Of a DNA stretch of 64,000 nucleotides, positions 9,231 through 17,397 are shown piece by piece (positions within the stretch are counted from its first letter, which is position 1; every line of letters starts with the position of its first letter). The position numbers were made by a program, and so were the translations under genes. The notes under the pieces are model-generated. The model was not told the origin of the DNA and searched no databases. It worked only from the letters and a program-made list of their open reading frames with translations. This DNA comes from Chloroflexus aurantiacus J-10-fl (GTDB lineage Bacteria > Chloroflexota > Chloroflexia > Chloroflexales > Chloroflexaceae). The stretch lies in contig NC_010175.1 in NCBI RefSeq assembly GCF_000018865.1, positions 1-64,000 of the forward strand. Reading direction: 5' to 3'.

Positions 9231-10391
9231 TTATCCCTGTGAACCGAGCGCCACTTCACCGGTCACCGTTTCTTGCTGAGCCGCTGTATGCGGTTGATCG
9301 GTATCAGATGGCGTTTCGGGCTGATCGGTCAATTTTCGATAGATATAACTGAGCAGAATACGAATAACGGCTGCGATAGGAATTGAGATAAAGAGACCGA
9401 AGGCACCAGCCAGAGCACCGCCGGCCAGAATCGCAAAGATGACCACACCCGGATGCAGGCGGACGAGCGGCCCCATCACGTTGGGAATGATAAAATGATC
9501 CTCGATCTGGCGCAACACAAAATAGATGATACCGAGCAACACGGCCAGAGCGACGTTAGAAAGACCAAACGGCGTCACCGGCTGGAAGAGCGCTACGGTC
9601 ATTGCGATGCCGGCAGCCGACCACGGCCCAATGATTGGCAAAATCTCCAACACCCCAGATGCAACCGCTATCACCAGCGCGTATGGTACCTGCAAAATAG
9701 AAAGTGGAATATAGAGCAACACCGACATAATCACGATCAAAATCAACTGACCGCGAATATACGCGCTGAAGACACGATCAATCTGATAGCCGAGGTGCCC
9801 TATTTCGCGTCGGTAAGGTGCAGGAATGAGACTCCGTGACCAGGCTTTCAACTGGGGTGCCTGCAACAACAGATAGAACGTAATGATCAGATACACCAAC
9901 AGATAAATCACACTTTCCAGGGCAGAAAAAACGATCTTGGGTACATTTCCACTCAACCAACCGGCCACATCGCGAATTAAACCGATAACCTGTGCTTCCA
10001 GCGGAGCCAGACTAATCACAAAATCACCGACTTCGATAGTCTGATTTTGCTCAAAAAAGATCGTCAATTCTCGGATGATCACGGGTGCGTTAGCGGCCAG
10101 ATCACGGCTTTGCTGCACAATCCGTGGCCAGAGTGCCGTGAACAGACTATACAGGACGAAAAACGCCACAATGTAGAGCACGATAATCCAGATCGCACGA
10201 CCGATACGAGTACGGCGGTGCAACCAGCCAATCAATGGATTAAACAGATAGGCAGTGATGATCGCACCAATAAATGGCGGCAAAATATGCGTCACTGCAA
10301 ACAACAACCAGATTGTCAGGACGACGATCAGGGCACTACTAATCCATTTCGCCTGATACGAAAAACGAATAGGCCTCTCTTCCTGTCCCAT
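9231..10391 (-). CDS. AI-2E family transporter (PF01594-type membrane protein)
   Basis: Polytopic inner-membrane protein of the family that includes TqsA and PerM; substrates range from AI-2 export to Na+/H+ exchange, so the substrate here is unknown. The ATG at 10391 (MGQEERPIRF) is chosen because GAGGAAG lies six bases upstream; a GTG at 10418 has no such site. The 386-aa product has about seven to eight hydrophobic segments, a soluble loop after helix 3 (residues about 90-145) and the conserved C-terminal region GVLEILPIIGPW and IEDHFIIPNVMG typical of the family. It is the first gene of a two-gene unit with era, whose start lies four bases past this stop. A TATAAT on the minus strand at 10462-10467 may drive the pair. 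Confidence 0.85.
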   Translation of the reverse strand: MGQEERPIRFSYQAKWISSALIVVLTIWLLFAVTHILPPFIGAIITAYLFNPLIGWLHRRTRIGRAIWIIVLYIVAFFVLYSLFTALWPRIVQQSRDLAANAPVIIRELTIFFEQNQTIEVGDFVISLAPLEAQVIGLIRDVAGWLSGNVPKIVFSALESVIYLLVYLIITFYLLLQAPQLKAWSRSLIPAPYRREIGHLGYQIDRVFSAYIRGQLILIVIMSVLLYIPLSILQVPYALVIAVASGVLEILPIIGPWSAAGIAMTVALFQPVTPFGLSNVALAVLLGIIYFVLRQIEDHFIIPNVMGPLVRLHPGVVIFAILAGGALAGAFGLFISIPIAAVIRILLSYIYRKLTDQPETPSDTDQPHTAAQQETVTGEVALGSQG

Positions 10392-10461
10392 TGTGTTCTT
10401 CCTCGATTCCGCTGACACGAAAGGGCGAACGAACCACCCATTGCGTGATTCGTCGCCCTGT

Positions 10462-10467
10462 ATTATA
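10462..10467 (-). promoter_or_regulatory. Candidate -10 box for the AI-2E/era unit
   Basis: TATAAT read on the minus strand, about 70 bases before the AI-2E start. No clear -35 and no TG extension, so the call is tentative. Confidence 0.4.
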
Positions 10468-10489
10468 GCGGCAACAGCGAACGATACAG

Positions 10490-10765
10490 CTACCGGTTCG
10501 GCGGATGATCGGTTGCGCGGCGCAGCGGCACATCAGCCTTGAGCAAATCGTGAGCCTCACCCCGACTCAAGGTGACTTCGATCTGCTCAGCATCAATTGC
10601 CGGCAAGTAGCGCTTTAGCACTTCCGCCAGATCGGCTTTCATCTGCGCCATCATCTCCGGTGTCAATTTGTAACGGTCGTCGATCAGCACCGTCAACAGC
10701 CGTTGCTTGGCCAGTTCGGCGCTGGAGTCACGTTTTCGACCGAAGAGGCCGTTGAGAAACGACAC
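10490..10765 (-). CDS. minE: Cell division topological specificity factor MinE
   Basis: MinE stimulates MinD ATPase and drives MinCD off the membrane at midcell. A GTG at 10765 is preferred as start: AGGAG lies exactly five bases upstream, whereas the GTG at 10771 overlaps that site. The 91-aa product begins SFLNGLFGRKRDSSAELAKQRL, the amphipathic membrane-targeting and anti-MinCD segment, and continues with the topological domain (KADLAEVLKRYLPAIDAEQIEV). Length and order are normal. It is the last gene of minC-minD-minE, starting 15 bases after the minD stop. Confidence 0.93.
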   Translation of the reverse strand: MSFLNGLFGRKRDSSAELAKQRLLTVLIDDRYKLTPEMMAQMKADLAEVLKRYLPAIDAEQIEVTLSRGEAHDLLKADVPLRRATDHPPNR

Positions 10766-10780
10766 AGGCACTCCTTTCGT

Positions 10781-11581
10781 CTATGTTCGTCGCCGCCCGA
10801 ACAAACTAAGCAGGCGATCAAGCATGCCTTGTTGATCAGGAATCGCCATCACCGGCACATCCTCACCGGCCAACCGTTGCGCAATGTTAATATAAGCACG
10901 ACCGGCCAGCGAGTTTGGATCATACACTGCGGCCTCACCGCGATTGGTAGCAATCACAATTGTTTCATCTTCGGGAACAATCCCCAGGAGCGAGATTGCC
11001 AGTAGCTCCAGCACATCCTCAACCGAGAGCATCTCACCACGGCTCACCAGACGCGGTTTGATGCGGTTGATAATCAGCGAAGCCGGCCCTTTCTCGGCGG
11101 CCTCGATCAGACCTACAATTCGATCTGCATCGCGTACCGCCGACACCTCCGGCGTCGTAACAATAATCACCTCATCAGCACCAGCGATAGCATTGCGAAA
11201 GCCAGCCTCGATACCAGCCGGGCTATCAATCAAGACAAAATCAAACTCCGCCCGTAACTGACGGGTCAGATCGATCATTTGTTGGGCACTCACCGCATCC
11301 TTATCACGTGTCTGTGCAGCCGGCAACAAACACAATTCCGGCAGGCGTTTATCTTTAATCAATGCCTGCCGTAAACGGGCACGACCCTCAACCACATCAA
11401 CCAGGTCGTAGACGATGCGATTTTCCAGCCCCATGACGACATCAAGATTGCGCAGGCCAATGTCGGCATCGACCACAGCAACGCGGGCACCACGCATGGC
11501 CAGCGCCGTACCCAGATTGGCGGTGGTTGTCGTCTTGCCAACGCCCCCTTTCCCCGAAGTTACGGTTATGACTCGCCCCAT
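10781..11581 (-). CDS. minD: Septum site-determining ATPase MinD
   Basis: Membrane-associated P-loop ATPase that recruits MinC and oscillates or localises with MinE. The 266-aa product shows the deviant Walker A GKGGVGKTTTTANLG with both lysines, a switch I region DADIGLRNLDVVMGLENR, switch II FVLIDSPAGIE, and a C-terminal amphipathic membrane-targeting helix ending GMLDRLLSLFGRRRT. Middle gene of the min operon, nine bases after minC. Confidence 0.96.
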   Translation of the reverse strand: MGRVITVTSGKGGVGKTTTTANLGTALAMRGARVAVVDADIGLRNLDVVMGLENRIVYDLVDVVEGRARLRQALIKDKRLPELCLLPAAQTRDKDAVSAQQMIDLTRQLRAEFDFVLIDSPAGIEAGFRNAIAGADEVIIVTTPEVSAVRDADRIVGLIEAAEKGPASLIINRIKPRLVSRGEMLSVEDVLELLAISLLGIVPEDETIVIATNRGEAAVYDPNSLAGRAYINIAQRLAGEDVPVMAIPDQQGMLDRLLSLFGRRRT

Positions 11582-11590
11582 AGTACCCCA

Positions 11591-12259
11591 CTAGCGCTTG
11601 AAGGCTTCCCATCCATCAACGATAATCTCGCCGGCAATCACACGCGCAAACTCTGGCCGGCTCAACGCCTGTTGATCTGGTGCGCGTGCAATCAGATCGG
11701 CAATTCGCAATTGCGTCGGGCGCAATTCAAGCGCACAAATAATCGCGCTACGATCACCTAACGCACCGGCATGAACCAGACCACGCAACCGCCCCCAAAC
11801 CACCACGCTGCCGCCAGCAATAATCTCACCGCCTGGATTGACATCACCGATCAGCGTAATGTGGCCGGTATGACGCAATACCTGGCCTGATCGTAATGTA
11901 CGCATGACCAGTAAGGCTTCGGCCTCTGGCATCGGTGTTGCTTCAGGGGAACGCGATAACGGTCGTGCCGTCAAACCAACCGAACGTGCAGCCGCCCGCG
12001 TTGAACGCTCCGTTGAGTCAATAGCTGTGGCCTGCACGCCGTGCTGCCGGATGAGCGCTAACATTTCATCCAATTGTGCCGACGACACTTCGCGTTCACC
12101 CAGATCGATCACCAGGTTGGCGCCGTGAAAGAAGCTTTGACGTTCACCCAGATGAAGATCGAGCCGGTGTAACAATTCCGACCAGGCAACATTGGCATCT
12201 AAGCGAAGTCGTAGCCCGTCGCGGCTACCTTTTATACTGATCAGATCACTCATGGTCAT
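11591..12259 (-). CDS. minC: Septum formation inhibitor MinC
   Basis: Inhibits FtsZ polymerisation away from midcell. The 222-aa product has an N-terminal domain (about 1-100) and the C-terminal beta-helix with the MinC signature GDVNPGGEIIAGGSVVVWGRLRG cut across residues about 140-162, followed by GLVHAGALGD. Two ATGs (12259 and 12253) are possible; neither has a strong ribosome binding site, so the start is uncertain by two residues. First gene of minCDE, with an extended -10 promoter 31 bases upstream. Confidence 0.93.
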   Translation of the reverse strand: MTMSDLISIKGSRDGLRLRLDANVAWSELLHRLDLHLGERQSFFHGANLVIDLGEREVSSAQLDEMLALIRQHGVQATAIDSTERSTRAAARSVGLTARPLSRSPEATPMPEAEALLVMRTLRSGQVLRHTGHITLIGDVNPGGEIIAGGSVVVWGRLRGLVHAGALGDRSAIICALELRPTQLRIADLIARAPDQQALSRPEFARVIAGEIIVDGWEAFKR

Positions 12260-12289
12260 ACTACCAGATAGAACGTATGATTGTTTGCA

Positions 12290-12298
12290 ATTATAGCA
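12290..12298 (-). promoter_or_regulatory. Extended -10 promoter of minCDE
   Basis: TGCTATAAT on the minus strand, identical to the element before the PrpE-like gene. The predicted transcript would have a leader of roughly 25 bases to the minC ATG. Confidence 0.6.
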
Positions 12299-12395
12299 TA
12301 GTGAACGCTTTTTGTACGCTCTATTTTGTCTGAAAACGACAACAGTGCCAGAAGGTAGCCATTGTTAGACCTGAGTTGACGAGGGTGCATGAAGA

Positions 12396-12660
12396 GCTGC
12401 CGCACTCCATATCGGCGAGGCAGGGGTGGGCGTTTCAGGTGACCGCGGGCATCCGAGCGATGTCTGCGCGGCAGCATGGCTGCCGCACTCCATATCGGCA
12501 AGGCAGGGGTGGGCGTTTCAGGTGACCGCGGGCATCCGAGCGATGTCTGCGCGGCAGCATGGCTGCCGCCACTCCATATTCGGATGGGCGGGCGTTCCAG
12601 GTGACCTCGTGCCTCCGAGCGATGTCCTCGCGGCAGCATGGCTGCCGCACTCCAAACTCT
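12396..12660. repeat. Tandem repeat of about 83 bp, three units plus fragments
   Basis: Units begin GCTGCCGCACTCC at 12396, 12479, 12562 and (partial) 12641, giving periods of 83, 83 and 79. The first two are nearly identical; the third has drifted. Each unit ends in GCAGCATGGCTGC, an imperfect palindrome. A degenerate further copy lies at about 12729-12800. The GCGGCAGCATGGCTGCCG core also occurs in the dispersed R1 repeats at 16.3, 39.2 and 40.9 kb. The array fills most of the 700-bp gap between minC and gap and contains no credible gene. Confidence 0.85.
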
Positions 12661-12960
12661 GCGACACATGCAACACTACGATACAACACACATCTGACCG
12701 TGAGTGCGATGGAGGTGGCAGCAGACCAGCCGCACTCCATACCGGCGAGGCAGGGGTGGGCGCTACAGGTGCGCTCGTGGCAGCAGGCCAGCCGCACTCC
12801 ACACCAGAGCAGGCTGACCGATTTACGAAACCAGCCCGCTGTAGCTTCTCTATCAGCTCCTCTATCAGGCACGTACAGGCGTACAAATATCCCCTTGTCA
12901 GATGTCCCGGCATCCCGTACAATTACATCAATTCAGAATGATATAAATCAGGAGCATATC

Positions 12961-13968
12961 ATGGCTGTGCGCGTAGGGATCAACGGATTCGGGCGGATTG
13001 GACGGCTCGCGCTGCGGGCGGCGTGGGCATGGCCCGAACTCGATATCGTCCATATTAACGAGGTTGGCGGTGATGCCGCTACCGCAGCGCATCTCCTCAG
13101 CTTTGATTCGACGCAGGGGCGATGGTCGGTTGAGGTGCACGGTGAAGGCAATCAGTTGCTGATCGATGACAAAACGGTTGGTTACAGTCAGATTCGCGAT
13201 CCCGGTGCTGTGCCATGGGCAGATGCCGGCGTTGACATTGTGCTTGAAGCAACCGGCAAGTTCCGCACTGCGGAGCAACTGGCGGCCTATTTCAGCGCTG
13301 GGGTGAAGAAGGTGATTGTGGCGGCGCCGGTAAAGGGTGAGGCGCTGAATGTGGTTATGGGGGTGAACGATCACTGGTATGAGCCAGATCGCCATCACCT
13401 GCTGACGGCCGCCTCGTGTACGACCAACTGTCTGGCACCGATTGTGAAAGTAATCCACGAAGGGATTGGCATTCGCCATGGCATGATCACAACCATTCAC
13501 AGCTCGACTAACACCCAAACCGTGCACGACCGTCCACACAAAGATTTGCGACGGGCACGAGCGGCTAGTCTGTCACTCATCCCCACTACGACCGGCTCGG
13601 CAACCGCTATCGGTCTGATCTTTCCTGAATTGCAGGGTAAACTCGACGGACAGGCGGTGCGGGTACCGTTGCTGAACGCATCGCTCACCGATTGCGTCTT
13701 CGAGGTACGTCGTCCGACAACTGTTGCCGAGGTGAACGGATTGTTACAGGCAGCGGCAGAGGGTGCGCTGAAGGGGATTCTCGCCTATGAGACGCGCCCG
13801 CTGGTGTCGATTGACTTCCTCGGCAACCCACATTCGGCGATTGTCGACTCGCTGTGCACGATGGTCACCAACGAGACGCAGGTGAAGATTTACGCCTGGT
13901 ACGACAATGAATGGGGATACGCCAATCGGTATGTGGAATTAGCGCGAAAGGTTGCCCTGCTCTTATGA
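12961..13968 (+). CDS. gap: Glyceraldehyde-3-phosphate dehydrogenase of the arsenate (ArsJ) operon
   Basis: Glycolytic-type GAPDH, 335 aa. The ATG at 12961 follows AGGAG by six bases; the open frame extending upstream to 12559 runs through repeats and is not coding. Motifs are the NAD fold [11 protein letters not shown], the catalytic Cys153 in SCTTNCLAP, the phosphate-site [10 protein letters not shown] and the C-terminal [11 protein letters not shown]. The stop overlaps the start of arsJ as ATGA. In characterised arsenic operons the GAPDH next to ArsJ uses arsenate in place of phosphate and makes 1-arseno-3-phosphoglycerate for export. That role is inferred from the linkage; it could also serve in central metabolism. 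Confidence 0.9.
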   Translation: MAVRVGINGFGRIGRLALRAAWAWPELDIVHINEVGGDAATAAHLLSFDSTQGRWSVEVHGEGNQLLIDDKTVGYSQIRDPGAVPWADAGVDIVLEATGKFRTAEQLAAYFSAGVKKVIVAAPVKGEALNVVMGVNDHWYEPDRHHLLTAASCTTNCLAPIVKVIHEGIGIRHGMITTIHSSTNTQTVHDRPHKDLRRARAASLSLIPTTTGSATAIGLIFPELQGKLDGQAVRVPLLNASLTDCVFEVRRPTTVAEVNGLLQAAAEGALKGILAYETRPLVSIDFLGNPHSAIVDSLCTMVTNETQVKIYAWYDNEWGYANRYVELARKVALLL

Positions 13969-15263
13969 AAACAACGCCTTCCACTGAGGCATCGGCGACC
14001 ATGACCCAACAGCGCGCCGACCGCCGTAACTATGTGCTGGTAACAATCGCCTACTGGGCCGATACGCTCACCGATGGCGCGATTCGGATGCTGGTGTTGT
14101 TTTACTTTGCTCAGCTCGGCTATTCGCCGTTTGCGGTAGCCTCGCTCTTTCTGTTCTACGAAATTTTTGGGGTGATTACTAATCTCTTCGGTGGCTATAT
14201 CGGTGCGCGCTTTGGTCTCAAGCTGACGCTGTTTCTCGGCCTGGCAACCCAACTGGTTGCACTGAGTATGCTGGCTTTTGCTCCACCTTCACTGCTGGTT
14301 GTGCCATACGTGATGGCGGCGCAGGCATTGTCGGGGATCGCCAAAGACCTGACCAAGATGTCGTCGAAGAGTGCGGTGAAGCTGGTGGCCGGCACCGGCG
14401 AAGGTCAGCTTTACCGCTGGGTCAGTGTGTTGACCGGATCGAAGAATGCGATCAAGGGACTGGGCTTCTTTGTCGGTGCACTGTTGCTCAGTCTATTCGG
14501 CTTCCAGACTGCTCTGATCATGCTGGCAGTGCTGGTGCTGACGGCCCTGGTTGGTGCGGTGAGCACAATCAGTGGCGACCTGGGTGTTGCCAACAAGAAA
14601 GCCAAATTCAAGCAGATTTTCTCGCCGAACCGGGCGGTCAATCTGCTGGCGGCAGCTCGCATTTTTCTCTTCGGGGCGCGCGATGTCTGGTTTGTGGTCG
14701 GATTGCCGGTCTTCTTCATCACCGTTTTAGGCTGGGATTTCTGGCTGGCGGGTGGCTTTATGGCTGCCTGGACTATCGGCTACGGCTTTGTGCAGGCTTC
14801 CACACCGGCCCTCATTCGGCGGCGTATCGCCAATGCCCAGGCTCCGGACGGACGTACCGCTATGTGGCTGGCCTTCGCACTGGCAGCCTTCCCGGCAGGG
14901 ATTGCCATCACACTGCATGCGGGTCTGATCCCAACGCTGAGTGTAGTTGGTGGTCTGCTCGCCTTTGGGATCATCTTTGCCCTGAATTCGGCTGTACACA
15001 GCTACCTGATCCTGGCTTACGCCGACGATGCCAAAGTTGCGATGAACGTTGGCTTCTACTATATGGCAAATGCCCTGGGGCGCCTCACCGGCACAGTTCT
15101 CTCTGGCGCACTCTACCAGTGGGGAATGCAGAGCAATCCATTTGGTGGCCTGATCGCATGCCTGTGGGCATCGGCTGGTTTCATTTTAATCGCCGGTTTG
15201 TTGTCGATCCGCTTACCAACGCCAACGCGCACGGTCGTCGGCACGTGGAAGGTAGAGGAATAA
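13965..15263 (+). CDS. arsJ: Organoarsenical efflux permease ArsJ (MFS)
   Basis: Major-facilitator permease that exports 1-arseno-3-phosphoglycerate made by the adjacent GAPDH, giving arsenate resistance. The ATG at 13965 overlaps the gap stop by four bases (ATGA), so translation is probably coupled; the product is 432 aa with about 12 hydrophobic segments. Family hallmarks are [20 protein letters not shown] near the N-terminus, [20 protein letters not shown], and the conserved [20 protein letters not shown] loop. The gene pair order gap-arsJ is the one found in arsenic islands. No promoter is obvious beyond that of gap. Confidence 0.92.
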   Translation: MKTTPSTEASATMTQQRADRRNYVLVTIAYWADTLTDGAIRMLVLFYFAQLGYSPFAVASLFLFYEIFGVITNLFGGYIGARFGLKLTLFLGLATQLVALSMLAFAPPSLLVVPYVMAAQALSGIAKDLTKMSSKSAVKLVAGTGEGQLYRWVSVLTGSKNAIKGLGFFVGALLLSLFGFQTALIMLAVLVLTALVGAVSTISGDLGVANKKAKFKQIFSPNRAVNLLAAARIFLFGARDVWFVVGLPVFFITVLGWDFWLAGGFMAAWTIGYGFVQASTPALIRRRIANAQAPDGRTAMWLAFALAAFPAGIAITLHAGLIPTLSVVGGLLAFGIIFALNSAVHSYLILAYADDAKVAMNVGFYYMANALGRLTGTVLSGALYQWGMQSNPFGGLIACLWASAGFILIAGLLSIRLPTPTRTVVGTWKVEE

Positions 15264-15275
15264 AGGCGGGATCGC

Positions 15276-15677
15276 TCATACCTGGCGATCACGCACCAGC
15301 GCACAGATGCAATCGGTCCAGGGTGTCGCGGCCTGATTGCCGCGCTGACGAAGATCGATCAGCGCAGTACGAAGTTCCTGAAGATCGGCAATGCGCTGAT
15401 CGATAGCTGCAATTTACCGATCCAGGGAGGCAAGCATCTCACCGCACGGGGGTTCGCCGCGATCACTTAGCGCGAGAATAGCAGCAATCTCGCGTAATGA
15501 CAGACCCAGACTGCGCGCATGGGTAATGAAACGTAAGCGGTCAACCATGTCTGGTGAGTAGAACCGATAATTGTTCTCCATCCGCGGCGGGGGTGGCAAC
15601 ACCCCAATCTGCTCGTAAAAACGAATGGTTTTAACCGACACACCGGTTTGGCGGGCAAGTTCACCAATACGCATCAT
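15276..15677 (-). pseudogene. MerR-family metal-responsive regulator interrupted by an in-frame stop
   Basis: Reads MMRIGELARQTGVSVKTIR (wing-helix MerR DNA-binding domain) from ATG 15677 behind GAGG, through YRFYSPDMVDRLRFI to ASLDR, then TAA (15414-15416). The same frame continues past the stop for 45 codons as IAAIDQRIADLQELR and ends WTDCICALVRDRQV at a TGA (15276-15278). That is the expected coiled-coil and C-terminal Cys motif of heavy-metal MerR proteins. A C-to-T change in a glutamine codon (CAA to TAA) is the simplest explanation. The truncated 87-aa form would keep the DNA-binding part but lose the dimer helix and most metal ligands. It sits convergent to arsJ in the arsenic island. 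Confidence 0.8.
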
Positions 15678-15697
15678 CACGCACCTCAAAAGAGCAT

Positions 15698-15717
15698 TGA
15701 CCTATCAGGAGAGGTCA
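15698..15717. promoter_or_regulatory. Candidate MerR operator
   Basis: Perfect inverted repeat TGACCT-8-AGGTCA just upstream of the merR pseudogene start. Position and dyad symmetry fit an autoregulatory MerR site. No divergent gene uses it today: the plus-strand side holds only repeats. Confidence 0.4.
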
Positions 15718-15959
15718 TCGATAAGCCGGATGATCGTGACGAGAACACACCTGATACCTTCACACCCGCACCTGGTATCAAACACGTGGAGCGTGGAAGC
15801 CTGACTTCCGCACTTCACATCACGCTATCCACGCTGTGCCGACCGGTGAGCATCTCTGTTCGCCACATGCGCTGTTCAGGAGACGGTAGCGTTAGACCGT
15901 CATCTCGTTACCTGCGCGCAAGGGAGCAATGATACGCACACTATAGCACATCTCTACAA

Positions 15960-16560
15960 GGTCAGAATAGGAAACCGAATGACAGAAGTTATCTCATTAA
16001 CCCAAGTTGCTACCTTATTTCACCACAGAGGCACGGAGGACACAGAGGATGGGTATGACCTGAGATGCTGCCGTGAGACGTAACGTAGCGCGTCGATGGG
16101 AACTGGATGCTCGCCATATCGTTCATGCAAGTACACCCACGGCGTTACGCGCAATGTCGTGCTGTTCATCCCGGCAGTCAGTCTCCATGGCCTGCTCACA
16201 GCATTGGCGGCAACCTGGGTTATCTCATTAACGACTGACAGACTCCGTGATCGTGACGAACACACACCGCATCCTCATGACCAGTAGGGTCAACGGCATA
16301 ACACGCGCCTGATCGTGAGTACGGCTGCTGCGGCAGCATGGCTGCCGTACTCCAAACTCCGCGACACGCGCATGACGAGCGGGAAAGGTAACTAATCCCA
16401 ATCCAGCGCGTGATGGCACTGGAGATGGTCGTCAGCCATCTTCGCTGCCATACCGGCAGACAGAGAACAGGATATACTGCCTCTCGTGATAGGCAAGCAT
16501 TCATAAGCCTGCGCGATGGTAGCACGACCGCAGCGCTTTTATGAAATAAGTTCAAAGACA
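15960..16560. repeat. Dispersed repeat R1, copy a (interrupted by MITE-like R2a)
   Basis: Matches copy b at 39.07-39.39 kb over its length: flank GGTCAGA, AGTTATCTCATTA, then GTGATCGTGACGAACACACA, the palindromic core GCGGCAGCATGGCTGCCG, CGACACGCGCATGACGAGCG, and the right end GCTTTTATGAAA. The 225-bp R2a lies inside near the left end. No credible protein is encoded. Together with the merR remnant it fills the 1.4-kb gap before arsR. Confidence 0.75.
15998..16222. mobile_element. MITE-like element R2, copy a (225 bp)
   Basis: Bounded by TAACCCAAGTTGCTACC on the left and its imperfect inverted copy GGCGGCAACCTGGGTTA on the right. The 6-bp TCTCAT (within TTATCTCATTAA) is duplicated on both sides (15992-15997 and 16223-16228), as expected for a target-site duplication. 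It shares length and sequence with copy b at 32252-32476, including the internal CACCACAGAGGCAC motif and CAGTCTCCATGGCCTGCTCA. There is no coding capacity, so it would need a transposase in trans. Confidence 0.75.
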
Positions 16561-16676
16561 CCGAACATAGCCAACGCCGAGGCACACTGACTGTTACGAA
16601 GCGTGTCTGAACGCACGTATACCACCGTCAATAGTTGTCTGAAGCGTGGATAAGATGATGGCTTTGCAACTCAAAC

Positions 16677-16692
16677 ATTCAAGAAATTGAAT
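16677..16692. promoter_or_regulatory. Candidate ArsR operator 1
   Basis: Perfect dyad ATTCAA-GAAA-TTGAAT directly before, and adjoining, the ATG at 16693 of arsR. The architecture CAA-4-TTG matches the second dyad at 17360-17379 before the permease gene. This fits autorepression by an ArsR/SmtB dimer. Confidence 0.6.
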
Positions 16693-17049
16693 ATGATAAG
16701 AGCTATGAAAACAACAACGACCGTCAAACAGGCACGCCTGTTCAAGGCCCTCATGCATCCGGTTCGTATTCAGATCCTCGACATTCTGCGCGAGGGTGAG
16801 GCATGTGTCTGCCACATTGAAGCCGTGCTTGGGCTACGGCAGGCGTATGTGTCGCAGCAACTGGCTGTGTTACGTAAAGCAGGTCTGATCCGAGATCGGC
16901 GCGAAGGGCCGAACATCTACTATCGCATCGGGCATCGCGATGTATTCACTATTCTCGATGTGGCCCGCACCCTGGTAGGTGAGGATGAACTGGTGACGCC
17001 GACGACGGTACGTTGTTCATGTCCGCGTTGTACGGCACCAACCGCATAG
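16693..17049 (+). CDS. arsR: ArsR/SmtB-family metalloregulator
   Basis: Winged-helix repressor that releases DNA on binding arsenite or a related thiophilic metal ion. The 118-aa product (from ATG 16693; ATG 16705 is an alternative and neither has a good ribosome binding site) has FKALMHPVRIQILDILREGE, then the metal-binding ACVCHIEAVLG. CVC matches the ArsR alpha-3 thiolate pair, though the third Cys of the E. coli type (CVCDLC) is replaced by Glu. The recognition helix is AYVSQQLAVLRKAGLI. The C-terminus adds a Cys cluster RCSCPRC that may bind metal as well. First gene of arsR-trx, closed by a terminator at 17321. Confidence 0.9.
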   Translation: MIRAMKTTTTVKQARLFKALMHPVRIQILDILREGEACVCHIEAVLGLRQAYVSQQLAVLRKAGLIRDRREGPNIYYRIGHRDVFTILDVARTLVGEDELVTPTTVRCSCPRCTAPTA

Positions 17050-17071
17050 AACCGTTACAGGAGCACAATCT

Positions 17072-17305
17072 ATGGTCAGCGTTAAAGTCCTGGGGCCGGG
17101 ATGCGCCAATTGTCGCAAGCTGGAAGAGCGTGTACGGCATGTCATTCGCCAGCATCAACTGGAAGCCGAGATCGAAAAGGTTACCGATTACGCGCAGATT
17201 ATGCGCTGGAACGTGATGCGCACGCCGGGACTGGTGGTAAACGATGTCCTGGTCGCCGCCGGACGCATTCCCTCGGAAGAGGAGATTGCCGGCTGGTTGA
17301 GATAA
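17072..17305 (+). CDS. Small thioredoxin-like redox protein (thioredoxin_3 type)
   Basis: A 77-aa single-domain thioredoxin fold. The start ATG follows AGGAG by eight bases. The redox motif is CANC in KVLGPGCANCRKLEERV, followed by a TPGLVVNDVLVAAGR strand containing the cis-proline. Such mini-thioredoxins are regularly encoded between an ArsR regulator and a PF03773 permease. A role in reducing or delivering the permease substrate is inferred from that linkage. It lies 22 bases after arsR. Confidence 0.85.
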   Translation: MVSVKVLGPGCANCRKLEERVRHVIRQHQLEAEIEKVTDYAQIMRWNVMRTPGLVVNDVLVAAGRIPSEEEIAGWLR

Positions 17306-17320
17306 ACGTTCATCAAGCAC

Positions 17321-17349
17321 GAGCGGGTGATGCCACAACCCGCTCTTTC
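17321..17349 (+). terminator. Rho-independent terminator after arsR-trx
   Basis: Perfect 8-bp stem GAGCGGGT (17321-17328) / ACCCGCTC (17338-17345) with a 9-base loop, then TTTCT. It separates arsR-trx from the permease, which has its own candidate operator. Confidence 0.7.
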
Positions 17350-17359
17350 TCAACCTGGT

Positions 17360-17379
17360 ATATGCAAAAACTTGCATAT
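17360..17379. promoter_or_regulatory. Candidate ArsR operator 2, before the permease
   Basis: Perfect 8-bp dyad ATATGCAA-AAAC-TTGCATAT. It shares the AT-N-CAA-4-TTG-N-AT layout with operator 1 at 16677-16692. It lies 19 bases before the permease ATG, after the upstream terminator, so the permease is probably its own ArsR-controlled unit. Confidence 0.6.
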
Positions 17380-17397
17380 CTTATGGAGAATAGCATC

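Noticed and set aside
12559-12960. N-terminal extension of the gap frame back to 12559
   Set aside because: It runs through the 83-bp repeats; ATG 12961 has AGGAG and the standard GAPDH N-terminus.
15414-15416. merR TAA as a recoded codon
   Set aside because: TAA is not used for Sec or Pyl, and no slippery site is seen; a nonsense mutation is simpler.
17101-17397. Permease frame extended back to 17101
   Set aside because: It overlaps the thioredoxin gene in another frame and crosses a terminator; ATG 17398 fits the family start.
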